Assembly: GCA_029948255.1 (NCBI GenBank) | Contig: JALIZF010001810.1 | Span: 392,001 to 456,000, forward strand | Direction: 5' to 3' | DNA length: 64,000 nucleotides | DNA from: Telmatactis stephensoni | Lineage: Eukaryota; Cnidaria; Anthozoa; Actiniaria; Isophelliidae | Shown here: positions 48,901-62,300 of the stretch, in pieces | How positions within the stretch are numbered: position 1 is the stretch's first letter | How the letters are laid out: each line of letters opens with the position of its first letter | Program-made: the position numbers and the translations under genes | Notes under the pieces: model-generated | Database searches by the model: none | Seen by the model: the letters and a program-made list of their open reading frames with translations, nothing else | What the model was told of the DNA's origin: nothing

Positions 48901-50319
48901 AGTTAATATGGTTGTTGCAGATCTTGTTTCTGCAAAATCTTTATTTGGTGTTTGTTAATTGTTACAGGACTGTTTGAAGTATAGTGATAGTTGTTGTAAT
49001 GCAACAACATGTAAACTTCTTCCTCATGCCGAGTGTGACACAGGGCCATGTTGTCATAAGTGTAAGGTATGTACCTCTTTTTAATTTCTGCCTCGTGCCG
49101 AGTGACTTAGGCAATATTGTGATATGTGTAAAGTATGAACTCACACTATACACAGGAACTCCCTTAAGCCAACAACACACTAGGCAATTTTATACACTCA
49201 TTGGAGCAAATTTTGATTGTTGCCAATCATCAGCGAATTTGATCACCAATATAGGTGACAGCTCACTAGGCAATTGAATTTTGATCAGTACCCATTGCTA
49301 GCAAATTTAATTGCCAATACCAGACATTAAATAACAGTCAGTCAGGTGACCAGGTCTAGAAGGACTTTGTCTCTCCTCCTTGTCACTTGATGAGTGTATT
49401 ACCAAAAGTGAGCACTTACTGATAAACTTCTTTCTTGTTTTAGCATCGACCTTCTGGAGACATTTGCCGGGGTAAAGTTACAGAATGTGACTTGCCTGAA
49501 CATTGTACCGGAAAGTCAGGCTTGGTAATGAACAGTATTGTTGTTGTTGTTCTTGTTGGTGTTGGTGGTGTTGGTGCAGTAAACCAGTGCTCATTTAACA
49601 GTCACCTGGAATTAATATGATTAAGTCCACAATGGTGTGGGTGCATTGTACAATTAAATAATTACTTTCAATATGGTCTGTCTTTATAGCTTTATCCAGT
49701 TTAAAGGATGGCTAATAACATTTCTTACAGTTGGGCTGGCAGGGGTAGATTTCCATGTAGAGTAGGGGTGTAGGGGATGCCTGACCTCTCCATAGTTTAC
49801 TTTTATAGCCTTCTTCTACTTTATTTATTTATACTTTTCCCCAAATTCCTCTGGACATTTTAGGATAATTTTCGATTCGCCCCTGTTAGGCATACTTATT
49901 AAAACTGAAAAATCATATCGATAGTGTTATTTGTAGAGAAATTTTCAATAGTGAAAATTCTCCTCTCTGTTGCATCCTAGCTCAATCCCTCAGTATTTAA
50001 AGCTTGTGATAACTCAAATCAGTAATTTGACCCATTAGATTTTCCACCATATATTATAATAACTATAATTTCCTTTTTGGTAATGTAACCCTTTTTTGTT
50101 GCCCACAAAGTAACCAGTTACTAAAGATTAACTGAACCTGTATTAATAACTATTTTGTTTAATTATTGCAGTGTCCAGATAATAGGTTTGTTTACAATGG
50201 TAAACCATGTTCTGATGGAAAGGTAAAGTATCTACCTTTTCACAATATGCTTGGAAACATATTTGGGGTCCCAGTTTTTGTGTATCATGCCACAAAGGAA
50301 GAAACATCATCATCATCAT

Positions 50320-50351
<32 letters not shown>

Positions 50352-53300
50352 TTATTATATTTATCTATTGACTCAAACCTCAGTTGTCGATCCAGAGAAA
50401 ATATGACCAGTTTCTGATCTTAATATGAGACAGCAACTCCCCCCATTCACATAGCATTCCCCCCTTCCTTGATACTCCACCCTTGGGTGATAAAGTTCCA
50501 TACTTCTTTGATAAGCTTTAGAAATTGCTTAACAATGTCATTAATTTATGAATGAAAATGTACTGGAAAAGACAAAAGAATTATTATTGTTTGAATACCA
50601 GGGTTATTGCTATGAAGGGGTATGTCCCACTCTGACAGGACAATGCCAGACACTTTGGGGTGATCAAGTGCGTTCTGGACTAGAACTTTGCTATACTCTA
50701 AATATGAAGGGGGATTACAGAGGTAGCTGTCTTAGATTTGAAAATGGAACTTATAAGAAATGTTTGTACAGGTAGGTTGTTTAGATACTTAGAGTGATCT
50801 CACTTAACCTGTGAAATTGTACTAGCTAAATAATACAATATAGCTCTATTAAACAATGGAAAACAAAGGACTTTGTACTATTTTGTATTAATTAGACTTT
50901 GTACTTTTTCACGGGTTAAGTGCAATCACTCTACTATTACTATTACTGTTAGAGTACAAACACTAAAAGTGTGAAGTACTTTACCCTATTTAGTACTAAA
51001 TAGCACTAATTAAACAATAGAAAACAAAATAATTTGCATAATTTAGCACTATTTAGCACTATTTATGTTGCACGCTTATAGTGTTTGTACTCTGCTATTA
51101 CTATTACTATTACTGTTACTATTACTGTTACTATTACTATGACTATTACTATTAACAAATTGAAGATGGTTTTGAGTTGTCTGTCCTCTTATTGACACAC
51201 TCTTGACCACACTCTCGCTGCGCTCATGCTCCCACTTGAGTTTTGAACATTTTATGACGTCAAGAGTGTGTCAATAAGAGGACAGACAACTCAAAACCAT
51301 CTTCAATTCGTTTTTTACAACAATTATTTGTGATAAAAGTTAAAAAATCCTTTTCAAACGGGGCAATAGAACGAGCGCGCGCACTGAAACGTGTCAGCAG
51401 TGTGTCTGTCCTCTTATTGACACACTCTAATCAACCAATCAGATCGCGAGATTAGTATCAAGTGTTGTAAAAATAGTAATAGTAATAGTAATAGTAATAG
51501 TAATAGCAACAGTAATAGTAATACTATTACTATTGCTATGGGGACTGAGACACTTAAGAATAAGCCATTCATAAAATAGAATTAACTTAAATTGACATCA
51601 ATCAACAGTACTTCCTCCTAAGACTGGTGCAAACACCATTTGAGTGACTGTCAACTTATCATTTCATAAAATGAAAAGTGGTATACAAGTGTAGCCAATG
51701 AAAAACTAAATAGGCTGTACATTTGATAGGAGGGCTGGCTGTGGTAAATCTAAGATGTACATTATTGTATGATGATTACCATTTAATTGTATGATGATTA
51801 CCATTTAATTGTATGCTGATTACCATTTCATTGTATGCTGATTACCATTTAATTGTATGATATGATTACCATTTCATTGTATGCTGATTACCATTTCATT
51901 GTATGCTGATTACCATTTAATTGTATGCTGATTACCATTTCATTGTATGCTGATTACCATTTAATTGTATGCTGATTACCATTTAATTGTATGCTGATTA
52001 CCATTTAATTGTATGCTGATTACCATTTAATTGTATGATGATTACCATTTAATTGTATGATGATTACCATTTAGTTGTACAATGATTACCATTTGAACTT
52101 GTGTATGTAGGGATATATATTGTGGAATGCTGCATTGTACAAATACAAAGACTGACTTGCCAATCATTGGGACTGACCGTACTGCTTATAGAAATAGATG
52201 GGTGATTGAAGGAGAGACAATTGAATGCAGGTAATACTGATCATATATTCAAACTTTGTTCTCTTTACAAAATTATTGAATCTCATTGGCTTTTTGGTAA
52301 AGACTAATGGTTATTAGTATTCACCAACATAAGGGCTATTACAAATCCTGCATTCTGATTGGCTCCCTAACCTCGGGCTATTGGTGATAGCCCGAGTTGA
52401 GAGGAAGCGCGAGTAATAATATCAATAAAACATTTTTCTCTCTTTGTTTTGTTTAGTCTCATTCACCTTTGGTCCAATATGTTGGTGAATACTAAAACAA
52501 TTAGACCTCTCGGCCTCATGGACTACGAGTCAATAGCAGTCCATTCGGCCTCGAGGTCTAATTGTTAATTAACCCACAATTTCATGGGTTAATAAGGAAA
52601 ACTCTCTCCCCCTTATAACTCTTGTCCTTCTCTTGTAACTCTTATCCTTCCCCCCCCCCCCCCTCCCCCCTTGGACACTCTGGACAAGTGGGGTTTGCAA
52701 AACACACAGACATGTAAACAAAACAAAACACAAACATGATGGGCCTTTTCTGCTGTGAGAAGATTAACTGTTGTCATGGTTACCATAGGAGTACTTCTTT
52801 GTCGGTGGGTGAGGATGCAAATGATCCAGGTTATGCCCGAGAAGGAACAAAGTGTGGCAAAGATAAGGTAACATTGTATCCAAGTTGTTAAAAAGATTTA
52901 GCTTTATAGTTTTACATATTACATGATCTGCTTCTTTATGCATGGCTGTCAGCATGAAAGTCACTTTCCACATTTAGTGGCAAGTGTGAAATGACTCACA
53001 GTTTAGTTCCCACCTGGGGCTCAGATTTTTCTGTAGTGGTTGATGTTGTGTTTTTAACATGGAGTTATTACTTAATATCCATTCAATTTATATTGTATCT
53101 TTTCCATTTCTATGTACATTTATTATGCACACGAAGCTTATAATCTCTCTGTTGTCTAAGGCTTTGTTCAAACAAGAACACAAGTCAATGCAAGTTTTGA
53201 CTTGTGCGGACTAGCTTGCATCTTCATTTGAACACCAACTTGCATTGACTTGCGTCTACTTGCATCGACTTGCGAGCAGTTTGAACGCGCTCAAATTTGA

Positions 53301-56300
53301 TCGCAAGCAAATGCAAGTTTTGGCTCATTTGAACAGTCACCATGCTAAACTTCATAAGTTTTTCATATTTTTTTGTCCGAACTTGTGCACATTTCCTCTC
53401 CTGCAAATAATTCAAACAAAAACAAATCTGATTTTCTTGCTGTCCTTCGATTCAGCTAACTGATTTTCCTTGAAAGTTTTTGAAAATTTTCCATTGACTT
53501 GCGTGGAGCGATGTTCAAATGAGGACGCAAGTTTCAAGTTAAAACTTGCATCGACTTGTGTTCTCATTTGAACGGGGCCTAATTCTGTTGTTATATGGCA
53601 TGCATTATCAAGAGCCACTTTGTATATGATGCTGAAGGTGCAGTAATACAGGCCACAGAACCATTTTAAGTGGCAAAGATGGTTGCATTGCAAGTTGCAG
53701 AGCTAATGCTGCTCATATTATCACTTCACAAGTTTGCAACAAATTTTGTTTAGCTGTATTGTAAAGAGAAGAGCTGTGGGCTTCTACTTCCCGAAACAAC
53801 AAAAAATCTTGCACACAAATTGCACACAAATACAAGCAATATATTTGCTCTGCAACTTGCAAGGCAGCATATTACACAAAATGTTGCATGTCTGATTTTA
53901 TTACCAATATTACTTCACATTAAGTTCAACCATTTGACAAATTACAATAACATAGTGGGTGTTTTTCTATAGGTGTGCGTTTCAAGCCAGTGTATAAACG
54001 TCACACATCTATTGTATCAGAATGTTAAATGCCCTGATGGATGTTCCAACAATGGAGTAAGTCTAAAGGCTATTCTCAACTCATTGCTGAAAGAACCTGT
54101 AGCGAGCTAGCAATTATTACTCGTTTACTCACTGTTCAATCTTTACTTCTTGTGAGGATGTATCCAATTTTCTTCAGTTTTCTTTAGTTCAGTCTGCAAT
54201 TGTGTTGAGTACTGCTTGATCACATGATATCTACACAATTTATGGTTAAGTAAAATTGAGCATGTAATCTCACTGCAAGCAAAAATAGCTCAATATTTTC
54301 AATTCATTCTGCAAGTATTTGCTAGTACTCACTGCAAGTAAGTAAGTACTTGCTAGCTTACTTCAAATGCTTTCAGTAGTGAATGACAAATGGACTTTAG
54401 GAAGGAGTTATTTATAAATTGCGTGTATTGCATAAGTTTTTTAAAGAAACGTGGGCAAAATGTTTTGTCATGTATGCTTGAAATCAGTATATTAAAATGT
54501 AGTCTTTTCTTACTTCTAAAGGTTTGTGATGACAAAGGTTCGTGCTATTGTGATCCCTGCTGGACAGGAAGTGATTGTAGTAAATCAACACCATGTTTAC
54601 AAGGTATTCTTTTATCGGCAATTGAAGGGTTGCCCACGAAAATGGCCAAAGTGACTTTTGGATGACGTACAAGACACATTGTATTTTACCATAGGGAAGA
54701 TCTAGCAATACCATTTTCGACCATTTGAGAAAACTTAATTGAGAAATCAATCGCCTTTAAGAAGTCATTTAAGCCAATTTCTTGAGAAACTCAAGAAATA
54801 AATAAATACATAAAATGAGATAAAGGGAGACTAGCATCAAAATCCTTCAATATCTAATTTGGCTGAAACTTCATTGAAACTAAACTGAAAGACTTTCAAA
54901 GAGTCATTCGATAACTGAATAGTTTGTTTTCTGAAAATTCTCAAAGGAATTATTAGATTTTTATGAATCTTTATACATGTTGGTGATGTCATACACACAC
55001 TCAACCCAAGCAATCAGCTCCATACATTTCTTCGTAATTTGTAAGAGAAATATCTTAACCTAATAATAATTATTAATAAATAAGTTGTATTTTCCTCTGG
55101 CTGAGGAACGAAAGAAGTGGAAAATGTTTTCTCACACATCACTGGGGCCTGGGCTCTAGGGGCCTTAGTCACGTGTGCAGTGGGCAAAAATCAGTTGCTT
55201 TTTTGCTGTCCGCCATTACTGACTTGTAAGTTTGAGTTACGTATTTGTATCAAAAATTATCGTAGTTATCGTTCAGTTTTTCGCGTGTTGTTATGAATAG
55301 AAGTAAAAGCAGACCAAAATCTCGGTCTAGAGTGGTTAACCGGCTCCAGTCACATAACAAAAGCCCGGAAGGAGAACGGCGTTCACGTAGCCACAGCAGT
55401 CGCCATTCCCGCAGTCGAAGTCCAGAAGTGAATGCGGATCAACCGAGAACATCACAGTCGTCCAGCGAACCACCAGATTGGGCTAAGGAGCTATTAGCAC
55501 AACAGAAAGAATACGGAAAAGAAATCAAAAAGCTGAAAGCTGAATTAGACGTGAAATCAAAAAAGGCGGGAAAAAACGATGGGACTGAGCCGGAGTTTAA
55601 GTTCGAGGGAAACAAGAAGCAATACCAGCTGAATAAGAAGGTGCTTGAAAAGATTAACGCCGCAAAAGATGCAAGCGACGACGAGTTACGGGAGGAATTT
55701 CTGAAAGAAGGTGAGAATTTGCTCCTTGAACGAAACAAACACATTTGCATTGCAGAGAAATATGGCTGGGACACTGTGGAATGTTACTCGACGGATCCGA
55801 TCGCGAGTGATTCGGATGACGAGAAAAAGATCAAGAAAGCAGTTAAGGAGTCGAAGTTTCTACGGGAAGAAAAACGCAAAGCAAAACTGTTTAAGTCAAA
55901 GAGACAGACTACACAACGAGGAGTTGAGAGACGTGTTACTGTGGAAAAACCTGCTCTGGGCTCTTCGGCTGGAAAATTGCCAACTGTTACGGTTACTCGT
56001 GATTCACGTACTTGTTTTCGCTGCTTCCGCACTGGTCACGTTGCCCGAGACTGTCGAGCACCGACAGGTAACGGTGGAACAGGGCAATCCCAGTCATCTG
56101 GACTTGCATCAAATGCTTAATAGTACATTACAAACTGACACTGAACAGTATTCAGAAGCGAATTTGGATGGACTTCAAAAAATCGGTCAATTGTTGGATT
56201 TATATGACGTTGAGTTGGAGTCTGCTGTGCGGGTTAAAGGCAGACTAAAAGAAAACATTACATTTTGGCGCAGTATAGGAACAAGCCCATGGGTGCTGAG

Positions 56301-59300
56301 TATAATTGAGAATGGATATTACCTACCTTTTATTTCACTTTCAACTAGAAGGAGTTTTAGAAACCATCCTAGTGTTGACCAAAACCAGGAGTTTGTATGT
56401 CAAGAGATAAGAAAACTTGTGTCCTCAGGTGCATTGGTAGAAGTCAAGATAGACGATGTGACTGTTCTGAACCCACTGGGTGTTGTAAAAAATGCCAGTG
56501 GCAAGTCCAGGTTAATTTTGGACTTACGCTATGTTAATAATTATTTGAGATCCTGCAAGTTTAAGTATGAAGGCATCCAAACAGCATCAGAGTTGTTTCA
56601 GAAAAATGACTGGGTTTTCAAGTTTGATTATAAAAGTGGTTACCACCATGTTGACATATTTCCATCCCATACAACTTTTCTTGGATGTTCATTTTTGCTG
56701 GATGGCATACTCAGATATTTTAAATTTACTGTTCTCCCATTTGGCTTGGCAACTGGGCCTTATGTGTTCACAAAGATACAAAAAGCTTTGGTCAAACACT
56801 GGAGGAGTAAGGGATTTCGTATATTTACATATCTGGATGATGGTGCTGGTGCAGAGCAGGGATTTGTTGATGCTTGTAATATGTCAGAGTCTGTCAGGAT
56901 GGATATTAAACTGAGTGGCTTTGTAGCAAATGAAGAAAAGAGCCAGTGGATACCTTCGCAGTCTGTGGAACTCTTGGGATTCATTATGGACCTCAAAGCA
57001 GGTACCTTTCAGGTACCAATCCGTAGAGTGGATGTCTTAAAGCAGCTTATTGACATTGTTGTAGCAAAGGATTTTTGTGTGTCTGCAAGGACATTAGCTC
57101 GTGTGTCTGGCTCTTTGGCTTCTATGACTCTGGCTATGGGTCCAGTCGTGCGTCTTTGGACAAGGGGGCTTTACAGAGACATTTGTCAGGCCCCCTGTTG
57201 GGACCAACCTATCTGTCTGTCTTCGGACAGTCGCACAGAGATACTGTTCTGGAAATGTAATTTGGACATTAAGGGATATCCCATATGGGCCCCCAGCCCT
57301 AAAATCGAGGTCATAACTTATTCAGATGCTAGTGGTCAAGGCTGGGGTGGTTTTGCAGTTCACATTAATGGTGAAGCAGCAGTTGGAAGCTGGTCAGAAG
57401 AAGAAAGCACTAGAAGTTCTACTTTTCGAGAGTTGAGAGCCATACGTCTTGTCTTGGAGTCTTATGGAAAAGACCTTCAAGGAAAAGAAGTATGTCATAG
57501 AACTGACAACAAAAATGCAGAAATCATCATGTCTGTTGGAAGTCGAATTCCAGATCTTCATTTGGAGGCAGTATTAGTTTACAAACTTTGTCAAGAGTTG
57601 AACATTCGCCTGTCGGTGGAGTGGGTAAGCAGAGATAATAATGTTACAGCAGATGAACTATCAAGAGTGGAGGATACAAATGACTACATGCTGGATCCTA
57701 GGTGTTTCCAGTATGTTGATAAATTATGGGGACCACATTCCATTGACAGGTTTGCTACTGTCAAAACTAAACAACTGGACAGATATTGTAGTCGATACCG
57801 GAACCCAGGGTGCGAGACTATCAATGCCTTCACAGTCTGCTGGGCTCATGAGAACAATTGGGTTTTTCCACCACCCAATCTTATACCTAAAGTTCTGAGA
57901 CACATGTCTGCTGGAAGGGAAGACGGTTCATTGATTGTCCCAGAGTGGCCGTCTGCAGTCTGGTGGCCCCTCCTTATCAATAGGTCTAGGTCTTGGAGAA
58001 GCTTCATTAAGGGATGTATACGAATTCCCCCCTATGATGGAATCTTCCTGTCAGGATCTTCAGCAAGCAGTATTTTTACTTCTGGCACCCCTTCATTTGC
58101 TGTTTTGGCATTGAGAATTTGCTTCAGCAACCAGGAGGATATCGCTACTTGACATGCTGTTAGGGCAAATGTATTGGCAGGGATGCCTTACAAATCAAGT
58201 CAATTGCTGCTGCCAGGTATGGTGTGTATACAGTGACACTACATGCTGTTAGGGCATGTCACTGATGCTGTTATGGCATGTTTTGCTTGTGCTGTTAGGG
58301 CATTCCAAATTGATTGCTGTCAGGGCATTCCAATATGCTGTCAGGGCAATATATTTATGTTTATGATAATGAAACTGCGAGGGCAGGGGTGAACAGACCA
58401 CTCATGTACTGTTTTAAGGAATGCTTGAATCCTAGTTGTGTCTAGCTTGTGGAAGCTGATGCTGTTAGAGCATAATGGCCATTGGGGATATCAGTTGGAG
58501 GGAGTAATGTTATGGGTAAATTGCAAGCTAGAGAGCTGTTGGGGGGCACATGGGGTTAGTCAAAGTGCCTCATACTATCATATTTATGAATTTCAGTGTC
58601 ACTTGACAACACACAAGAGTTGGGTTTGTTAGACAACCTACCAGTTGATGGGCTGGACCATCCAATGCTGAAAGAGCTGGCGAAGGCACTTCCATCGGTT
58701 CTGATTCGTGATAGGGCTCCAAAGACAGTTCACACATATCTACGTGCATTCAGTGCATGGAAGTCCTGGGCCGAACACTACAATGCAGCCTTTCTGCCAG
58801 TTGAGACAGTGGTGTTCTCATTGTACTTAGTTAAACTTATCAATGAGAACAAGTCAGTTTCCACCATTAATACTGCAGTGTATGGAGTTAGTTGGGTACA
58901 AAAGAAAATGGGTCAACCACAGGTGGCTGAAAACCCTGTTGTCATCCAGATAGTGGATGCTGCTCGGAGAATTCTAGCCAAGCCACCAGATCGCAAGAGA
59001 CCCCTCAAGGCAGACCAGGTCATGAGCATTATATCTCGTCTGGAGAAAGGTAGTCTGGCAGATTTACAAGTGGCAGTTCTATTTGCATTGGGGTTCTTTG
59101 GTTTCTTGCGGTGGGATGATTTAAGCAACCTGAAAGTAGATGATCTGCTCTTCGAAGAGTCACATGTTGCAATCTTCCTGCAGCAACGGAAGAATGATCA
59201 ATTCCGCGAAGGGTCCTGGGTCTTTGTGGCAAGGTGCGATGCAGCTCCATGCCCTGTGGCAGTGACGGAGAAGTTCCTGAAGATGGGCAGCCATGCAGAA

Positions 59301-62300
59301 GGATCAAGTGTGTTCTGTAAAATTCAGAGCGCAAAAGCAGGCCAGATTCTGAGGAAAGCACCTATGTCCTATTCACGTGCAAGCAAGCTCGTGAAAAATG
59401 AGTTACGAAGGGAAGGACTGGACCCTAGCTTGTATGGAATTCATAGCCTTCGGTCAGGCGGTGCCTCGGCTGCAGCAGCACTTAGGATACCAGATCGCTT
59501 GTTCCAGAGGCAGGGAGGATGGAAAAGTGAGAAGGCAAGGAACAATTACATTCAAGAATCATTGGACTCGTTGCTACTGGTTACTAAAGAGATTCATGGT
59601 TCAGTATGATGCTGAAATTTGTGGATAATTACTTATGAAAACTGTACTTGTGAATGGACATTGGATATCAGACATTAATTTATTGAAGTTAATAATTTGG
59701 CATGGACATTAGATACCAGGCATAATTTGAAAAGTCGATATTTGAACATTGCTCATACGTTAATTGTACAGTTACTTTTATATAGTATTGCAGGGTAAAA
59801 TAGGGTGGATGTTGAGACAATGATGGGCTCAGTCCTCTATGCTTTGTAAATTGCGGTGGTCAGCTTGACAATAGCTCCCAGTGGTGTGTGAGAAGTTGTA
59901 TTTTCCTCTGGCTGAGGAACGAAAGAAGTGGAAAATGTTTTCTCACACATCACTGGGGCCTGGGCTCTAGGGGCCTTAGTCACGTGTGCAGTGGGCAAAA
60001 ATCAGTTGCTTTTTTGCTGTCCGCCATTACTGACTTGTAAGTTTGAGCCCTTAAGTACCCACCCAACCCTCAGTCGACATTGCTAGAGTATCATTTTAAT
60101 TAGGCTCTGGTTGACAGTCTTATCTAGTTTGTTATGTGTTTACCATGCTTGATGTAAGTTGAGTTTTAGTTTTGTTGATATGAAATAAAGAAGTCAGTTG
60201 GCGGTGGTCAGCTTGACAATAGCTCCCAGTGGTGTGTGAGAATAAATAATTTATTTTCTGAGTCAGAAAATTATTTAATTTCCAGTCAGAAAATAAATTC
60301 TTAGCCTAAACCACATAGAGAAACTCCTTCAAACAAACTTTTAATGTGAAAAACCCATGAAATAGTTTAAGGAACTTAACATAAAGAAATGTATTGAGCT
60401 GAATGTTCAGGTTGAGACTAATAGTAACTAGTAAGGAGGCAGCGTGGCCGAGTGGTCAGCGTGTTGGTCTCACAGTCTGGTGGTCCCAGGTTCGATTCCC
60501 GCTCTGGCCACTAGCTGAGACTGAATTTGTTCCGATTTCAATTAGTTCAAATTCAGTTTCTCAGCCATGCTTGTAATATAGCCAACTAGTTTGCCTCCTT
60601 GCCAGTTGGGATTGTTAATCCATTTATGTTTGATTAATTACATTTGTAAATTGAGCTGAAAAGCCCTGTTGAGGGAGTCTCAACCATGTATGTGTTGAGT
60701 GTATGACGTCACACGAACGATTTTGGTGCTAGTCCCCCAATAAGATAAAAATAAAAGAAATAGAATAAAATAAAATAAAATAACATGAAATAAGAAAATA
60801 GAATAAAACAAAATAATTATATATCATTAATATTGATGAACTTGTAGTGGAAAACTAATTACTAATTACTAATTTCTCAAATATCTATATATCAAACTAC
60901 CAACAAATCACCAACGCATCAAACACAAAGTATGCAAAACAACTTGAATACTTGGTGGCTATTTAAGCAGACAGCTGACATAGCCATTAAGACAAATACA
61001 CTGACAAAACCTGTAGTATCCATGGAAACTAATGATTACTCAAATAAATATTTATAGGACAAACTACCAACAAATCACCAACGTATCATCTCTTCAGCAA
61101 AGAATACAACAACAGTAGGCCAACACAAAGTATGCAAACAACTTGAATTCTTGGTGGCTATTTAAACAGACAGCTCATAGCCACCAAAACTGAAATACAC
61201 TGACAAAACCTGTAGTGCTGATGACATATTGCCAAAAACAGTCTAACAACATTGCAAATACGTTGGTAGTAGTGCTGATAAGTGTGTGTGGCTGTCTACT
61301 CAGTTTTGAGGCTTTGAGAGCAGGAATAGACATGATATATTTTTTTTATGTTTATTTTACAAGCTTAATCCTTCAATGAAGGCAGGAACACCACAACAGC
61401 TTTGACAGCTAATTACTGTGGACCCTGTAGTGTTGTAGGACAGGCCACACGCACTGGCAACTTCATGGCCTACTCTCCCCAAATAGTGGTGTGGGTTCTT
61501 TAACGCCCCTCCAAAGCTAGGGTAATGTGTAGTGGTTTTGGAGAGATGGGGTCTATGGTTTAACTTCCTTATTCGAGAAGATGTAATTACAAAGGCAGCA
61601 CCTTCTCAATTATTTAAAGAACCTGAGTGTTGAATCGCTCCCCGACCTTCTGTATGAGAAACTAACACTCAAACAAATGAGCCAACCGAGTTATATTGAT
61701 ATAGAATATACAAATACGTTTGAGAACAATAGAAAGAAGGAAAAAGAATGTATTACAATTTATGACACACACCCACAAATAGTTTTACTAATCTAGGCTG
61801 GCATGTGTTAGATACAAATAGGATATACAATAGCATGTGATTATATTTAAGTGGCTATAAATAACCTATTGATAAGCTCTAAAGGAAAAGAAGAATATTT
61901 GAGGCAAATGGAAGATATGAATAAACAAATAGAGAATGGAGCCAGATAGCTTGAAACCAATTTAAATGACAATCAATTATTTTAAGGCATTGCGCCCCTT
62001 AATTCTGGGCATAGGGCTCCCCTTTTTTAGGCAATAGCACTTGTAATTATCGTGTGAACTAGAATATCCAACTTATTAAAGGAGCACTTGGATCAAAATC
62101 AATGAAAATTGAAAATGACTTGAAACTTAGTGAAACCTATGTACACGGTGCCAATAATCACCATGAAGCAATATTTTCTTCATATCCAGAAGAGACGGAT
62201 AAAATTGTCAAGGTTATTAGCATCTAAATTGTGAGTAAGTGACGTCATTATGACGTCACTTACTCAACCCTATTGTTCTTTTAGGTTTAACCCAAAATTA

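Larger units (their letters stand above)
55082..60242 (+). mobile_element. Tyrosine-recombinase retrotransposon with split direct repeats (Ngaro/PAT-like)
   Basis: About 5.2 kb with order A1 (55082-55236), gag, RT-RNase H, YR, B1 (59853-59894), A2 (59893-60047), B2 (60201-60242). A1 and A2 appear identical over 155 bases; B1 and B2 over 42. This A1...B1A2...B2 layout marks YR retrotransposons of the Ngaro or PAT type; DIRS1 has inverted termini instead. No target duplication is visible. Both outer edges and the B1/A2 joint share an AA dinucleotide, as a recombinase crossover would leave. Inserted in sense orientation in the ADAM intron between EGF and membrane exons. Three ORFs are open and carry their key residues, so the copy may be young and possibly active. 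Confidence 0.93.

Noticed and set aside
55439..55774. Ser/Phe-rich frame opposite gag
   Set aside because: Antisense shadow of ORF1.
55711..56112. Extended N-terminus of the RT ORF
   Set aside because: This part is the +1 shadow of gag codons and has no domain; the ATG at 56113 fits better.
60436..60513. Functional Ser/Leu tRNA gene
   Set aside because: The A and B boxes are good but the sequence runs into a SINE body with an AATAAAAT-repeat tail and no clean acceptor stem closes it.
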